Notes: generated by a model not told the origin, from the letters alone. Shown: positions 1 to 8,334, counted from the stretch's first letter. The stretch: 64,000 nucleotides of DNA from Streptomyces pristinaespiralis (GCF_001278075.1 NZ_CP011340.1:2728001-2792000), one strand, 5' to 3'. Made by a program: numbers and translations.

Positions 1-90
1 ATCATCACCACCGACGCCCGCCACCGCGCCGACGCCAAGAGCGCCCTCATCACCCTGGTCGAACACGCCCTCATGGCCCGCCTGAAGTAG
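1..90 (+). CDS. 3' end of a conservon GTPase (CvnD family), cut by the window edge
   Basis: Only the last 29 codons and a TAG stop are present. They encode the C-terminal end of a small Ras-like ATP/GTP-binding protein of the conservon type; the Walker motifs lie outside the window. The tail matches the last residues of the complete cvnD that ends at 5460, except for the final residue (Lys here, Arg there). At DNA level about 86 of 90 bases agree. A second conservon therefore seems to sit just upstream in the same orientation. Assignment to the family is secure because of this identity, but nothing can be said about the rest of the gene. Confidence 0.85.
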   Translation: MITTDARHRADAKSALITLVEHALMARLK

Positions 91-140
91 AATGGCCAAG
101 TAGACGACGCAATACGGCAGTTGTCGTAGTTGCCTTGGGA

Positions 141-166
141 CGGGCTGTGTCTTTTGACACGGCCCG
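141..166 (+). terminator. Hairpin after the upstream conservon
   Basis: The arms are CGGGCTGTGTC and GACACGGCCCG, 11 bp with one G-U pair, around a TTTT loop. It lies 51 bp after the stop codon at 90. There is no T-run, so it is a Streptomyces-type stem terminator at best. It overlaps the -35-like TTGACA at 154-159, so it could instead be regulatory. Confidence 0.5.
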
Positions 167-184
167 CCTCCGTGTTCATAACAT
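154..184 (+). promoter_or_regulatory. Candidate cvnA promoter
   Basis: TTGACA at 154-159 is followed after 19 nt by TAACAT at 179-184. This resembles the main vegetative sigma factor consensus, but the spacing is slightly long. It would leave a leader of about 250 nt before the GTG of cvnA at 441. Confidence 0.3.
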
Positions 185-305
185 TTCGACAGAGAATTCC
201 GGCGCAGTGGACACCCGTTGCACACGGGCGGTACCACTGTGCTCACATGAGCCTCGCCTTTTGACGGGGCTCGTTCTTTATGCCCGTTTTATGCGAGGCG
301 TACGC

Positions 306-330
306 CACTCGGAATCGCTGATTCCGAGTG
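306..330. repeat. Perfect 11-bp inverted repeat in the cvnA leader
   Basis: CACTCGGAATC and GATTCCGAGTG flank the 3-nt loop GCT. The arms are perfect. It is 110 bp upstream of the cvnA start and inside the probable leader, so it could be an RNA stem or a protein-binding site. Confidence 0.5.
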
Positions 331-440
331 TTTGGAATGCGGCCGGTCCACGTGCTGGAATTCCTCGAACTGCCGAGTAGTACGGCTCTGAACGAAACAC
401 GGCACAGCGTAGGTGCCGACGCCGAGAGGTTGTTGGTCGA

Positions 441-3400
441 GTGAGGCGAAGCAAGACGAGCTCCGCAGAGCAGCAGGCGCGGGGCAACTTCACCCCGCCG
501 TCGCGCACAGCGGCGCCGCCTGCGAATGCGTCGGGAGCTTCCGGCTCCTCGCCGGCCGTCGGCGGACCGGGAGGCGGCACCGGGGGCAGCACCAGCCGCT
601 TGTCCCCGCGCAACTGGCGGGTGCCCACCCGTCTGAACGCGATCCTCCTCATACCCGTGCTCGTCGGTCTGGTGATGGGCGGGTTCCAGGTCAAGCAGTC
701 GATCGACACCTGGAGCGAGGCGCAGGACGCGGAGAAGACGGCGCTCATCGTGCGCGCGGCCTCCGAGTACGGCCAGGCCCTCCTCAACGAGCGTGACCTG
801 ACCGCACAGCCCCTGCTGCTCGCCACCAGCGAGGACGCCCGGCAGGCGGCCGTCGTCACCGAGGCGTACGACACCACCGACGCCGCGAAGGCCAAGTTCG
901 ACCTGGCCGTGCAGGACATGCCCACCGGGCAGGGTCTCGACCGCCGCCTCCAGCTGTTCAAGCAGGAGGAGCCGAAGCTCGCCGATCTGCGCAAGGCGGC
1001 CTACACCAAGGCCCTCGACCCGGTGCAGACCGAAGAGGGCTACGTCAAGATCCAGCACGTGCTGATGGAGTTCGCCAACGAGCTCGGCCTCGGCACCGGC
1101 AACGTCACCAGCTACGGCCGTACCGTGTACGCCGTCCAGCTCGCCAAGGCCGCCGCATCCCTGCAGCGCTCCATCGGCGTGCACCTGCTGGTCCGGCCGA
1201 GCAAGGACGAGAACGTCCTCGCCAAGCAGACCATCGCGTTCAACTCGTACAACTACCTCGAGCAGATCGCCATCGGCGAGTACGTCTCCGGCGGTACGGA
1301 GGCCGACACCGTACGGCTCAAGGAAGTCATGGCCGGCAAGGCCGCCGAGGGCGGCAAGCGGCTCGCCGCGGCCGGCCTGAACCCGCCCAAGGGCGCCGAC
1401 GGCTCCGTCTTCACCGGTATGGCCACCGCCATCGGCTCCGGCACCAGCCCCGAGAGGCTGAGGACGCAGGACGTCACGCCCGAGACGTGGATGGGCGCGG
1501 CCACCGCCAAGTTCGACGGCTACACCGAGATCGAGACCGACCTCGTCGACCGGGCCGTGAACGAGGCCGCGGCGATCTCCGACGACGCCAAGACCGACGC
1601 CATCGTCAACGGCCTGATCGTCGTCATCGCCCTGCTCACCGCCTTCATCCTGGCCGGCCTCATGGCCCGCCAGATGAGCCGCTCGATGCGGCAGCTGCGC
1701 ACCGCGGCGTTCGGCATCGCCGAGCAGCGCCTGCCGATGCTCGTCGACCAGCTCTCCCGGACCGAGCCGGGCCGGGTCGACACCCGCGTCCAGCCCATCC
1801 CGATCGACACCCAGGACGAGATCGGCGAGGTCGCCCGGGCCTTCGACCAGGTGCACCGCGAGGCCGTCCGGCTCGCCGCCGAGCAGGCCATGCTCCGGGG
1901 CAACGTCAACGCGATCTTCACGAACCTCTCCCAGCGGAACCAGTCGCTCATCGAGGGCCAGCTGACGCTGATCACCGACCTCGAGAACAACGAGGCCGAC
2001 CCGGACCAGCTCGAGAACCTCTTCAAGCTGGACCACCTGGCGACCCGTATGCGCCGCAACGGTGAGAACCTGCTGATTCTCGCCGGCGAGGAGCCCGGCC
2101 GCCGCTGGAACCAGCCCGTGCCGCTCGTCGACGTGCTGCGCGCCGCCTCCTCCGAGGTGGAGTCCTACGAGCGCATCGAGCTCACCGGCGTCCCGGAGAC
2201 CGAGATCCACGGCCAGGCCGTGACCGACCTCGTGCACCTCCTCGCCGAGCTGCTGGAGAACGCCACCACCTTCTCCTCGCCGCAGACCAAGGTCCGCGTC
2301 ACCGCGACCCGTCTCCCCGACGGCCGCGTCATGGTCGAGATCCACGACAAGGGCATCGGCCTCACCGCCGAGGACTTCGCGGACATCAACCACAAGCTGG
2401 CCAACCCGCCCACCGTGGACGCCGCCGTCTCCCAGCGCATGGGCCTCTTCGTGGTCGGCCGCCTCGCCGACCGGCACGGCATCCGCGTCCAGCTGCGCCC
2501 CTCGGGCGAGCAGGCGGGCACCACCTCGCTGGTCATGCTTCCCGACGCCATCACCCACGGTGGCGGTGGCGAGGCACTGCCCGAGGACGACTTCACGGTC
2601 TCGCAGATCATCCCGGAGCAGCAGTCCTTCGAGAGCGCCCCGATGCGGACCGCCGCGGAGCTCGGCTTCGACGACTCCCGCTACGAGCAGCCCTCCGACG
2701 GCTCCGCGACCCAGCTGGACCCCGTGGGCCGCTCCCTGATGCGCGAGGAGCGCAGGGCGGCCCTGGAGGCCCAGGCGCAGGGCGAACGGCCGCTCTACCG
2801 CGACGAGTCGCCGTACGAGCAGGAGCAGGCTCCGCAGCAGGACTACAGCGCCGAGTACGGCCAGCAGTACGCACAGGCGGACCAGGGCTACGCGCAGAAC
2901 CAGCAGCCGGCGTACGACGAGTACCAGGGCGGCGGCTACCAGGACGCGTACCAGCAGCCGGCGAACGGCGGCTACCCGGAGCACACGGAGCAGCAGGATC
3001 CGCTTCAGGGCGCATATGCGGAAGCCACATACCAGGACCCGCAGAACACCCAGCAGCAGTACGAGGGCCAGTACGACGCCCAGCCCCACCAGGGCGAGTG
3101 GGCCGATCACAGCGGTTACCAGACCGCTTACGAGCCCGAGTACCGTGCAGAAGCGGAATCTGCGCCCTCCGCTCCCGCGAACGGCTCGGACCGCGTAGGC
3201 TTCGAGCGTCCGGGACCGTCGCCGAGCAGCAGCCACGAGCTGACCGATGCCGGTCTTCCCCGGCGCGGTGGCAGCCAGAAGCCTTCGTCGGCGCAGCAGG
3301 TGCCGCAGACGCAGGCACCGCAGCAGCCGCAGTGGCAGCAGCAGTCCCCCGAACAGGCTCCGGCCGCTCAGCAGAGCGGACAGGCCACGGGCGGCAGCGG

Positions 3401-3734
3401 CAACGGCTCGGGCGGCTTCGGTGGCGGGAGCTCCGACACCGAAGACTGGCGCTCGGCGAACGACGAGCGCTGGCAGCGGGCGGAGAAGCTTCGCGACCCG
3501 AAGGCGGGCGGGGTCACCTCGTCCGGTCTTCCCCGGCGGGTACCCAAGGCCAACCTGATCGAGGGCACGGCCGAGCAGACCCCGCAGGGCGGCCCACAGG
3601 TCTCCCGCGCCCCTGAGGACGTGCGTGGCAGGTTGAGCAACCTGCGGCGCGGTGTCCAGCAGGGACGCAGCGCGGGAACGGACACGAACGGACCGGGCTC
3701 CGGCCCGGGCAGTACCTACAACCAGGAGCGTTAG
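441..3734 (+). CDS. cvnA: Conservon sensor-like histidine kinase CvnA
   Basis: The first gene of a complete conservon encodes a 1097-aa membrane protein. The cytoplasmic N-terminus is rich in Ser, Gly and Pro. One membrane helix lies near residues 65-84, followed by an extracellular sensor region of the type often annotated as nitrate/nitrite sensing, and a second helix near 386-408. Then come a HAMP-like linker, a helix with a candidate His in KLDHLATRMRR, and a HATPase_c domain (about 595-690) with N box ELLENATTFS and G1 box DKGIGL. From about 730 to the end the protein is a long disordered tail rich in Gln, Tyr and Pro. The start is GTG 441; the ribosome-binding site is weak (GAGAGG, 11 nt away). 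In known conservons CvnA anchors CvnB, CvnC and CvnD at the membrane as a G-protein-coupled-like complex. The ligand is unknown. Confidence 0.9.
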   Translation: MRRSKTSSAEQQARGNFTPPSRTAAPPANASGASGSSPAVGGPGGGTGGSTSRLSPRNWRVPTRLNAILLIPVLVGLVMGGFQVKQSIDTWSEAQDAEKTALIVRAASEYGQALLNERDLTAQPLLLATSEDARQAAVVTEAYDTTDAAKAKFDLAVQDMPTGQGLDRRLQLFKQEEPKLADLRKAAYTKALDPVQTEEGYVKIQHVLMEFANELGLGTGNVTSYGRTVYAVQLAKAAASLQRSIGVHLLVRPSKDENVLAKQTIAFNSYNYLEQIAIGEYVSGGTEADTVRLKEVMAGKAAEGGKRLAAAGLNPPKGADGSVFTGMATAIGSGTSPERLRTQDVTPETWMGAATAKFDGYTEIETDLVDRAVNEAAAISDDAKTDAIVNGLIVVIALLTAFILAGLMARQMSRSMRQLRTAAFGIAEQRLPMLVDQLSRTEPGRVDTRVQPIPIDTQDEIGEVARAFDQVHREAVRLAAEQAMLRGNVNAIFTNLSQRNQSLIEGQLTLITDLENNEADPDQLENLFKLDHLATRMRRNGENLLILAGEEPGRRWNQPVPLVDVLRAASSEVESYERIELTGVPETEIHGQAVTDLVHLLAELLENATTFSSPQTKVRVTATRLPDGRVMVEIHDKGIGLTAEDFADINHKLANPPTVDAAVSQRMGLFVVGRLADRHGIRVQLRPSGEQAGTTSLVMLPDAITHGGGGEALPEDDFTVSQIIPEQQSFESAPMRTAAELGFDDSRYEQPSDGSATQLDPVGRSLMREERRAALEAQAQGERPLYRDESPYEQEQAPQQDYSAEYGQQYAQADQGYAQNQQPAYDEYQGGGYQDAYQQPANGGYPEHTEQQDPLQGAYAEATYQDPQNTQQQYEGQYDAQPHQGEWADHSGYQTAYEPEYRAEAESAPSAPANGSDRVGFERPGPSPSSSHELTDAGLPRRGGSQKPSSAQQVPQTQAPQQPQWQQQSPEQAPAAQQSGQATGGSGNGSGGFGGGSSDTEDWRSANDERWQRAEKLRDPKAGGVTSSGLPRRVPKANLIEGTAEQTPQGGPQVSRAPEDVRGRLSNLRRGVQQGRSAGTDTNGPGSGPGSTYNQER

Positions 3735-3735
3735 T

Positions 3736-4158
3736 GTGAGCCCGATGAGCCAGGCGGCGCAGAATCTGAACTGGTTGATCACCAACTTCGTGGACAACAC
3801 CCCAGGGGTGTCGCACACGGTGGTGGTCTCCGCCGACGGACTCCTGCTGGCGATGTCAGAAGGTTTCCCGCGCGACCGCGCCGATCAGCTGGCGGCCGTG
3901 GCCTCCGGTCTGACCTCGCTGACCGCGGGCGCCTCCCGGATCTTCGAAGGCGGCGCCGTCAACCAGACGGTCGTGGAGATGGAGCGCGGCTTCCTCTTCA
4001 TCATGTCCATCTCCGACGGCTCCTCGCTGGCCGTGCTGGCCCACCCCGAGGCCGACATCGGCCTCGTGGGCTACGAGATGGCGCTTCTGGTCGACCGTGC
4101 GGGCAGCGTCCTCACTCCCGACCTGCGCGCGGAGCTCCAGGGAAGCCTGCTCAACTGA
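3736..4158 (+). CDS. cvnB: Conservon roadblock/LC7 protein CvnB
   Basis: A 140-aa single-domain roadblock/LC7 protein. This fold commonly acts as a partner or GTPase-activating factor for small GTPases, as MglB does for MglA. It begins one base after the cvnA stop. GTG 3736 is preferred over ATG 3745 because an AGGAG at 3724-3728 is 7 nt from the GTG and 16 nt from the ATG. The protein opens with the family pattern SQAAQNLNWLITNF and contains the conserved stretch around VVVSADGLLLAMS. It is translationally coupled to cvnA and should act on the CvnD GTPase encoded downstream. Confidence 0.93.
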   Translation: MSPMSQAAQNLNWLITNFVDNTPGVSHTVVVSADGLLLAMSEGFPRDRADQLAAVASGLTSLTAGASRIFEGGAVNQTVVEMERGFLFIMSISDGSSLAVLAHPEADIGLVGYEMALLVDRAGSVLTPDLRAELQGSLLN

Positions 4159-4218
4159 CGTTTCGCCGGGTTTGCCCCGGTAGTTGCTCTTGACCAGTAG
4201 ACAGACAGTGCGTTTCTG

Positions 4219-4245
4219 GCCACCGCACCGTTAAGGTGCGGTGGC
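4219..4245 (+). repeat. 11-bp hairpin between cvnB and cvnC
   Basis: GCCACCGCACC and GGTGCGGTGGC are perfect arms around the 5-nt loop GTTAA. The hairpin sits in the only sizeable gap (137 bp) inside the operon, 50 bp before the cvnC start. It may tune expression of cvnCD relative to cvnAB, by partial termination or RNA processing. Confidence 0.5.
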
Positions 4246-4295
4246 GCGGGCTCCACAGGGACAGGAACCGGCGACAGGCAGTCGGAGGAGGAAAC

Positions 4296-4898
4296 GTGGC
4301 AACACCCCCAGGCGGGCGCCCTTATGAGGGCGGTCATCAGCCGCACGGTGAGCACACAGACAACCGCTTCAACTTTCCTTCGACGCCGGGCAGAGCGGGT
4401 GCGCAGCAGCCCTACCAGCAGTCGCAGTCGCCGTACGACGCGTCCTACGACCCGTCGTACGACCAGTCCTACGGCCGGCAGCAGCCCCACATCCAGCCGG
4501 TGGCGCAGCGACGGGCCCAGGAGCCCGCGAAGGCGTCGCCCGCCGGTTCCGGCAGGCACAACCCGCTGGTGCGCCCGTACGCCATGACCGGCGGCCGGAC
4601 CCGGCCGCGTTACCAGCTCGCCATCGAGGCGCTGGTCAGTACCACGGCCGACCCGTCAAGGCTGCAAGGGCAGTTGCCCGAGCACCAGCGGATCTGCCGG
4701 CTGTGTTTCGAGATCAAGTCGGTGGCTGAGATCTCGGCACTCCTCTCCATCCCCCTCGGCGTTGCCCGGATCCTCGTCGCCGACCTGGCGGAGGCCGGAC
4801 TTGTCGCCATTCACCAGCCCGGCGGCGACGAGTCCGCCGGCGGCCAGCCAGACGTGACACTGCTCGAAAGGGTGCTCAGTGGACTTCGCAAGCTCTAG
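4296..4898 (+). CDS. cvnC: Conservon DUF742 protein CvnC
   Basis: A 200-aa protein. Residues 1-90 are disordered and contain a Tyr/Gln/Ser-rich patch (YDASYDPSYDQSYG). The C-terminal 110 residues, from about NPLVRPYAMTGGR to LLERVLSGLRKL, form the DUF742 domain, a winged-helix-like fold typical of conservons. GTG 4296 is chosen because GGAGGAGG lies at 4284-4291; an upstream in-frame ATG would add residues with no family match. The 3' end overlaps cvnD by 20 bp, implying coupled translation. CvnC is thought to link the CvnA kinase-like protein with the GTPase. The low-complexity N-terminus resembles the C-terminal tail of CvnA. Confidence 0.92.
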   Translation: MATPPGGRPYEGGHQPHGEHTDNRFNFPSTPGRAGAQQPYQQSQSPYDASYDPSYDQSYGRQQPHIQPVAQRRAQEPAKASPAGSGRHNPLVRPYAMTGGRTRPRYQLAIEALVSTTADPSRLQGQLPEHQRICRLCFEIKSVAEISALLSIPLGVARILVADLAEAGLVAIHQPGGDESAGGQPDVTLLERVLSGLRKL

Positions 4899-5460
4899 CG
4901 GCGGTGCTGCCCGCTCAACCACCAGCGCGAAGATCGTGGTGGCGGGCGGCTTCGGCGTGGGCAAGACCACGTTCGTGGGCGCCGTCTCGGAGATCAACCC
5001 GCTGCGTACCGAAGCCGTCATGACCTCCGCGTCGGCGGGCATCGACGACCTCACCCACACCGGGGACAAGACGACGACGACCGTCGCCATGGACTTCGGC
5101 CGCATCACCCTGGACCAGGACCTGATCCTCTACCTGTTCGGCACCCCCGGACAGGACCGCTTCTGGTTCATGTGGGACGACCTCGTCCGCGGCGCCATCG
5201 GCGCCGTCGTCCTCGTCGACACCCGCCGCCTCGCCGACTGCTTCCCCGCCGTCGACTACTTCGAGAACAGCGGCCTGCCCTTCGTCATCGCCCTCAACGG
5301 CTTCGACGGACACCAGCCCTACAACCCCGAAGAAGTCCGCGAAGCACTCCAGATCGGCCCCGACACCCCCATCATCACCACCGACGCCCGCCACCGCGCC
5401 GACGCCAAGAGCGCCCTCATCACCCTGGTCGAACACGCTCTCATGGCCCGCCTGCGGTAA
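4879..5460 (+). CDS. cvnD: Conservon small GTPase CvnD
   Basis: A 193-aa ATP/GTP-binding protein. The P-loop is GGFGVGKTT (about residues 23-31), the G3-like motif is LFGTPGQDRF, and a base-recognition loop is visible as ALNGFDG. This is the MglA/Ras-like conservon family. GTG 4879 lies inside cvnC. The last 90 bases are nearly identical to the gene fragment at the left window edge, so this is one of two closely related copies. CvnD is expected to cycle between nucleotide states under CvnB and report to unknown effectors controlling development or antibiotic production. Confidence 0.94.
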   Translation: MDFASSSGGAARSTTSAKIVVAGGFGVGKTTFVGAVSEINPLRTEAVMTSASAGIDDLTHTGDKTTTTVAMDFGRITLDQDLILYLFGTPGQDRFWFMWDDLVRGAIGAVVLVDTRRLADCFPAVDYFENSGLPFVIALNGFDGHQPYNPEEVREALQIGPDTPIITTDARHRADAKSALITLVEHALMARLR

Positions 5461-5504
5461 CCGTCCCTGCGGCCCCCGGCGGCGCTCGCGCTCCGAACGC
5501 CTGT

Positions 5505-5549
5505 GACGAAGGCCCCGTACTCCTGCCTGTGGAGTACGGGGCCTTCGTC
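5505..5549. terminator. Strong bidirectional terminator after cvnD
   Basis: A perfect 19-bp inverted repeat starts GACGAAGGCCCC and ends GGGGCCTTCGTC, with the 7-nt loop TGCCTGT. It lies 45 bp after cvnD and 62 bp beyond the minus-strand stop at 5612, so it can serve both converging transcripts. Confidence 0.9.
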
Positions 5550-5611
5550 GTGCCCGGGACCGGGTCCGCCGTCGTGGAGGTGACTCGCGGGCGGCGCCGG
5601 TCGGATCGTGA

Positions 5612-5818
5612 TCAGGTGAGGTGCCTCGTGGATGTTCCGGACTCCTTCCGGCCTGTCTGCGGGACGCTTCGGCCGAAGGCCGCGCGCAGTTCGTGGCAGG
5701 CTCCGATCACGGGGACGCAGGCACGGACGAGTTCGGCCATCGCGTGCGGGATGCGCGCGACGGCGCCGATGACGATGACGATGCCGCCGATGGCGGCGAG
5801 CACGGTGGTGAGTGTCAC
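5612..5818 (-). CDS. Small membrane protein, unknown
   Basis: A 68-aa protein. It begins VTLTTVLAAIGGIVIVIGAV, one hydrophobic helix, followed by a short amphipathic and basic tail. GTG 5818 is supported by GGAGGG at 5828-5823, so longer frames upstream are not needed. No known family was recognised. It is transcribed away from the XRE/P-loop gene that starts at 6005 and shares a 186-bp intergenic region with it, which suggests common control. It could be a membrane partner or effector of that protein, but this is only inference from position. Confidence 0.6.
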   Translation of the reverse strand: MTLTTVLAAIGGIVIVIGAVARIPHAMAELVRACVPVIGACHELRAAFGRSVPQTGRKESGTSTRHLT

Positions 5819-6004
5819 GGTTCCCTCCGGGGATCGCTGGACGACCAGGAGCGGTGCGCCTTTCAGGAGGATTTCCGCACACGGGAGACGGCCTGGGCGA
5901 CCGCGGATCAGCGTGACCGGACGGTCCGCGCCGGTCAGCGGGCTACGGTGGACTTCCCGGTCCGGATCCGGTCCGGAGAAGCGGCGGCCTGGAGGGGACG
6001 TCAC

Positions 6005-8248
6005 ATGGCTGGGGCACAGGGGGGCGACGACGCGCGCGAGTTGTTCGCGGCCAGGCTCACCGAGTTGCTGAACGCGTCCGGGCTGACCCAGGAACGCGCC
6101 GCGGCGAAGGTGAATCAGCGCAGTCCGGCCGGGCAGAAGGTCCCGCCCAGAATCACCGGGCGGCTGATCAGTTCATGGAAATGCGGCCACCACCTGCCGT
6201 CCCGGCAGACGGCGATGCTGCTCGTCCGGGTGCTGATCGACCACATGCGGAATCGTGGGGCCTCGCCGGACTCCGTGTCCGCGGGGCTGTTGGACGAAGC
6301 GGCCTGGCGGGCGTGGTGGCGGGCGGCCGACGCCACGCCTGCGGTCGACGGCCGCACGGAGACGAGGAACGTGGTCGGGCGGCCGATCGGCGACGCCGCT
6401 CCTCTCGCTCTGGACGTCCATCCGGCGATCGACGTCGGCGACGCCCGACTGCCGGCGCTGCCTCCGTATGTACGACGCGAGCACGACGAGGAATTGAGGA
6501 GGCTCGTCGCCTCGGCCGGGTCGAGCAGCGCGATGGCCGTTCTCGTCGGCGACTCCTCGACCGGCAAGACACGAGCGCTGTGGGAGGCGGTGCAGGAGCT
6601 CCCCGAGGACTGGCTGCTGTGGCAGCCCAGCACGCCGACGCCTCCCCGGGCCCTGCTGGACGGCCTGACCACCTCCGCGATCGGACCGCGGACCGTTCTG
6701 TGGCTCGACGAGCTCAAGTACTACCTGGGCGGCCCGCTCGGCGAACAGATCGCGGCGGCCCTGCGCGAGTTCCTGCACGACTCCGTGCGCGGGCCGGTGC
6801 TGGTGCTCGGCACGTTGTGGCGCAAGGACCTGCAACGGCTGCGCCAAGTGCCCTCTGGCTGGGACGATCCGCACCACGAGGCCCGGCGGCTGCTCGACCC
6901 CGACCGCATCCTTCGCGTACCGGAGCACTTCTCCGCGGACGAGGCGGATCGAGCGGCCGCAACCGCCGACGCCCGGTTGACACTCGCCTCCGAGGCGTCG
7001 GGTGGACGTATCACGCAATTCCTGGCGGGGGTGCCCGCGCTGCGCCGGAGCTATGAACTGGCCCCCGCCACCGCTCGGGCCGTGCTGGACGCGGCGATCG
7101 ACATCCGCCGCTTCGGTCACGGGCCGGACCTCCCGGCCGCCCTGCTGGAAGAGGCCGCCTTCGAACTGCTCGACGACGTCACCCGGAGCACTCTCCGGCC
7201 CGCCTGGATCGCCGAGGCCCTCGACTATACGAGCACGCCGTGCCGCGGCGTCCCCGGCCCGTTGGTCCCCGCTCGTCCCGGGGCACCGCGCTACCGCCTC
7301 TCCGACATCATCGAGCAGGAAGGCAGCCGGGCCCGCGCCTCGCTGGTTCCGTCCCGGCCCTCATGGGAGGTCTTCCGGCGCCATGCCGATGCCGACGGTC
7401 TCGCCCGGCTCGGGCATGAAGCACACGCGCGTGGCCTGTTCCGTGAAGCCTCACTCTGTTACGCGGCGGCCGTCAGGGCAGGTCATCGGCGGGCGGCCTG
7501 GTCGCTTGCCTACATGCTGGAAGCAGCGGGCAGGATCCTCGAGGCCCTCCGTTGGTACCGGTGGTGCGCCGAAACCGGAACGGACGAGGACGCCTACGCC
7601 CGGGTCGCCTGGCTGACCGACCTGTCGGGCCTCGACCCGGAGGAGAGCATCGCCTGGTTGCGCCGGCAGGTCGAAGCCGGCATCGACGCAGGCACGACGC
7701 CGAGCACACAAGCCGCTCTCGAGGCCCTCGCCTACCTGCTCGGGGACCGGCGGGACGAGTTGAACGCGGTGTTGAGCCGCCATTACGGCGTGGACGACGA
7801 AACCGAGCTGCGGCGCCTCGGCGACCGGCTCGCCTACGCGATGGACGAGCCGCGTCCGCCCGAGTACTGGGACGACGACGAACCGCACATAGGGAGCAGG
7901 ATGAGCGGTCCCAATCCGTTCACGATCTGGGTGGGTGATGCGCTGGTCCGCGAAGGCCGGATCGAGGAGGCTCTCCACCACTACCGGTCGCGCTCCGACG
8001 AGAGCGCCTACGCGATGCGCCAGGCCGTCGAACTCCTGGAACGCACGGGCCGGACGGAGGAGGCGATCAGCTGGCTCCGGCGCGAGCTGATGTCCGGGAA
8101 CGAGAGAGCCCTCTGGATCATGGCAGAGCTGCGGGCGCGGACGGGGCTCCGCCCGGAGGCCATGCGACTTCGCACGTACGGCGTCGAGTCGGACGGCCGC
8201 ACTGCCGGCCCCTGGGAGGCAGAACCGCCGGGCCGGCTGTCCTCGTGA
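6005..8248 (+). CDS. XRE-type HTH / P-loop NTPase / TPR-Sel1-like repeat protein
   Basis: A 747-aa soluble protein. ATG 6005 has GGAGGGG 7 nt upstream. Residues 10-75 look like an XRE helix-turn-helix (LLNASGLTQERAAAKV) with an insertion. A P-loop NTPase follows, with Walker A GDSSTGKT (182-189) and a Walker B-like TVLWLDEL (230-237), then VLVLGTLW. Residues 440-720 contain helical repeats of the TPR/Sel1 kind (SLAYMLEAAGRILEALRWYRWCAE; AVELLERTGRTEEAISWL). The architecture is that of STAND-type signalling NTPases, which bind an inducer through the repeats and oligomerise on nucleotide binding; many serve as regulators or defence proteins. No nuclease or other effector domain is visible. Its function is unknown; a regulator acting on its own divergent promoter is the simplest guess. 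Confidence 0.75.
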   Translation: MAGAQGGDDARELFAARLTELLNASGLTQERAAAKVNQRSPAGQKVPPRITGRLISSWKCGHHLPSRQTAMLLVRVLIDHMRNRGASPDSVSAGLLDEAAWRAWWRAADATPAVDGRTETRNVVGRPIGDAAPLALDVHPAIDVGDARLPALPPYVRREHDEELRRLVASAGSSSAMAVLVGDSSTGKTRALWEAVQELPEDWLLWQPSTPTPPRALLDGLTTSAIGPRTVLWLDELKYYLGGPLGEQIAAALREFLHDSVRGPVLVLGTLWRKDLQRLRQVPSGWDDPHHEARRLLDPDRILRVPEHFSADEADRAAATADARLTLASEASGGRITQFLAGVPALRRSYELAPATARAVLDAAIDIRRFGHGPDLPAALLEEAAFELLDDVTRSTLRPAWIAEALDYTSTPCRGVPGPLVPARPGAPRYRLSDIIEQEGSRARASLVPSRPSWEVFRRHADADGLARLGHEAHARGLFREASLCYAAAVRAGHRRAAWSLAYMLEAAGRILEALRWYRWCAETGTDEDAYARVAWLTDLSGLDPEESIAWLRRQVEAGIDAGTTPSTQAALEALAYLLGDRRDELNAVLSRHYGVDDETELRRLGDRLAYAMDEPRPPEYWDDDEPHIGSRMSGPNPFTIWVGDALVREGRIEEALHHYRSRSDESAYAMRQAVELLERTGRTEEAISWLRRELMSGNERALWIMAELRARTGLRPEAMRLRTYGVESDGRTAGPWEAEPPGRLSS

Positions 8249-8281
8249 AAGCGGGGGCGGCCGGCGCCGGAGGCGGCATGC

Positions 8282-8317
8282 GTGAGGCCCCGCACACGGT
8301 CGTGTGCGGGGCCTCAC
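8282..8317. terminator. Bidirectional terminator between converging genes
   Basis: GTGAGGCCCCGCACAC and GTGTGCGGGGCCTCAC form a perfect 16-bp stem around GGTC. It lies 33 bp after the P-loop gene and 17 bp beyond the accE stop. Confidence 0.9.
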
Positions 8318-8334
8318 GGGTGAGGGCGTCGGCC

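Larger units (their letters stand above)
91..440. other. 350-bp intergenic region upstream of cvnA
   Basis: This is a gap between the two conservon units and is less GC-rich than its surroundings. It holds a hairpin (141-166), a promoter-like pair (154-184), a perfect 11-bp dyad with a 3-nt loop (306-330), and GCCTCGC/GCGAGGC arms at 251-257 and 293-299. Short open frames cross it, but none has a ribosome-binding site or recognisable protein. It probably contains the terminator of the upstream unit and the promoter and leader of cvnA. Confidence 0.6.

Noticed and set aside
135..380. 81-codon frame upstream of cvnA
   Set aside because: No ribosome-binding site, its codon use lacks the third-position GC bias, and it runs through the hairpin and promoter-like elements.
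243..3818. Very long open frame on the minus strand opposite cvnA
   Set aside because: It is the mirror of a GC-rich gene; the translation is Arg/Leu/Gly/Val-rich without domains, and cvnA has clear motifs on the other strand.
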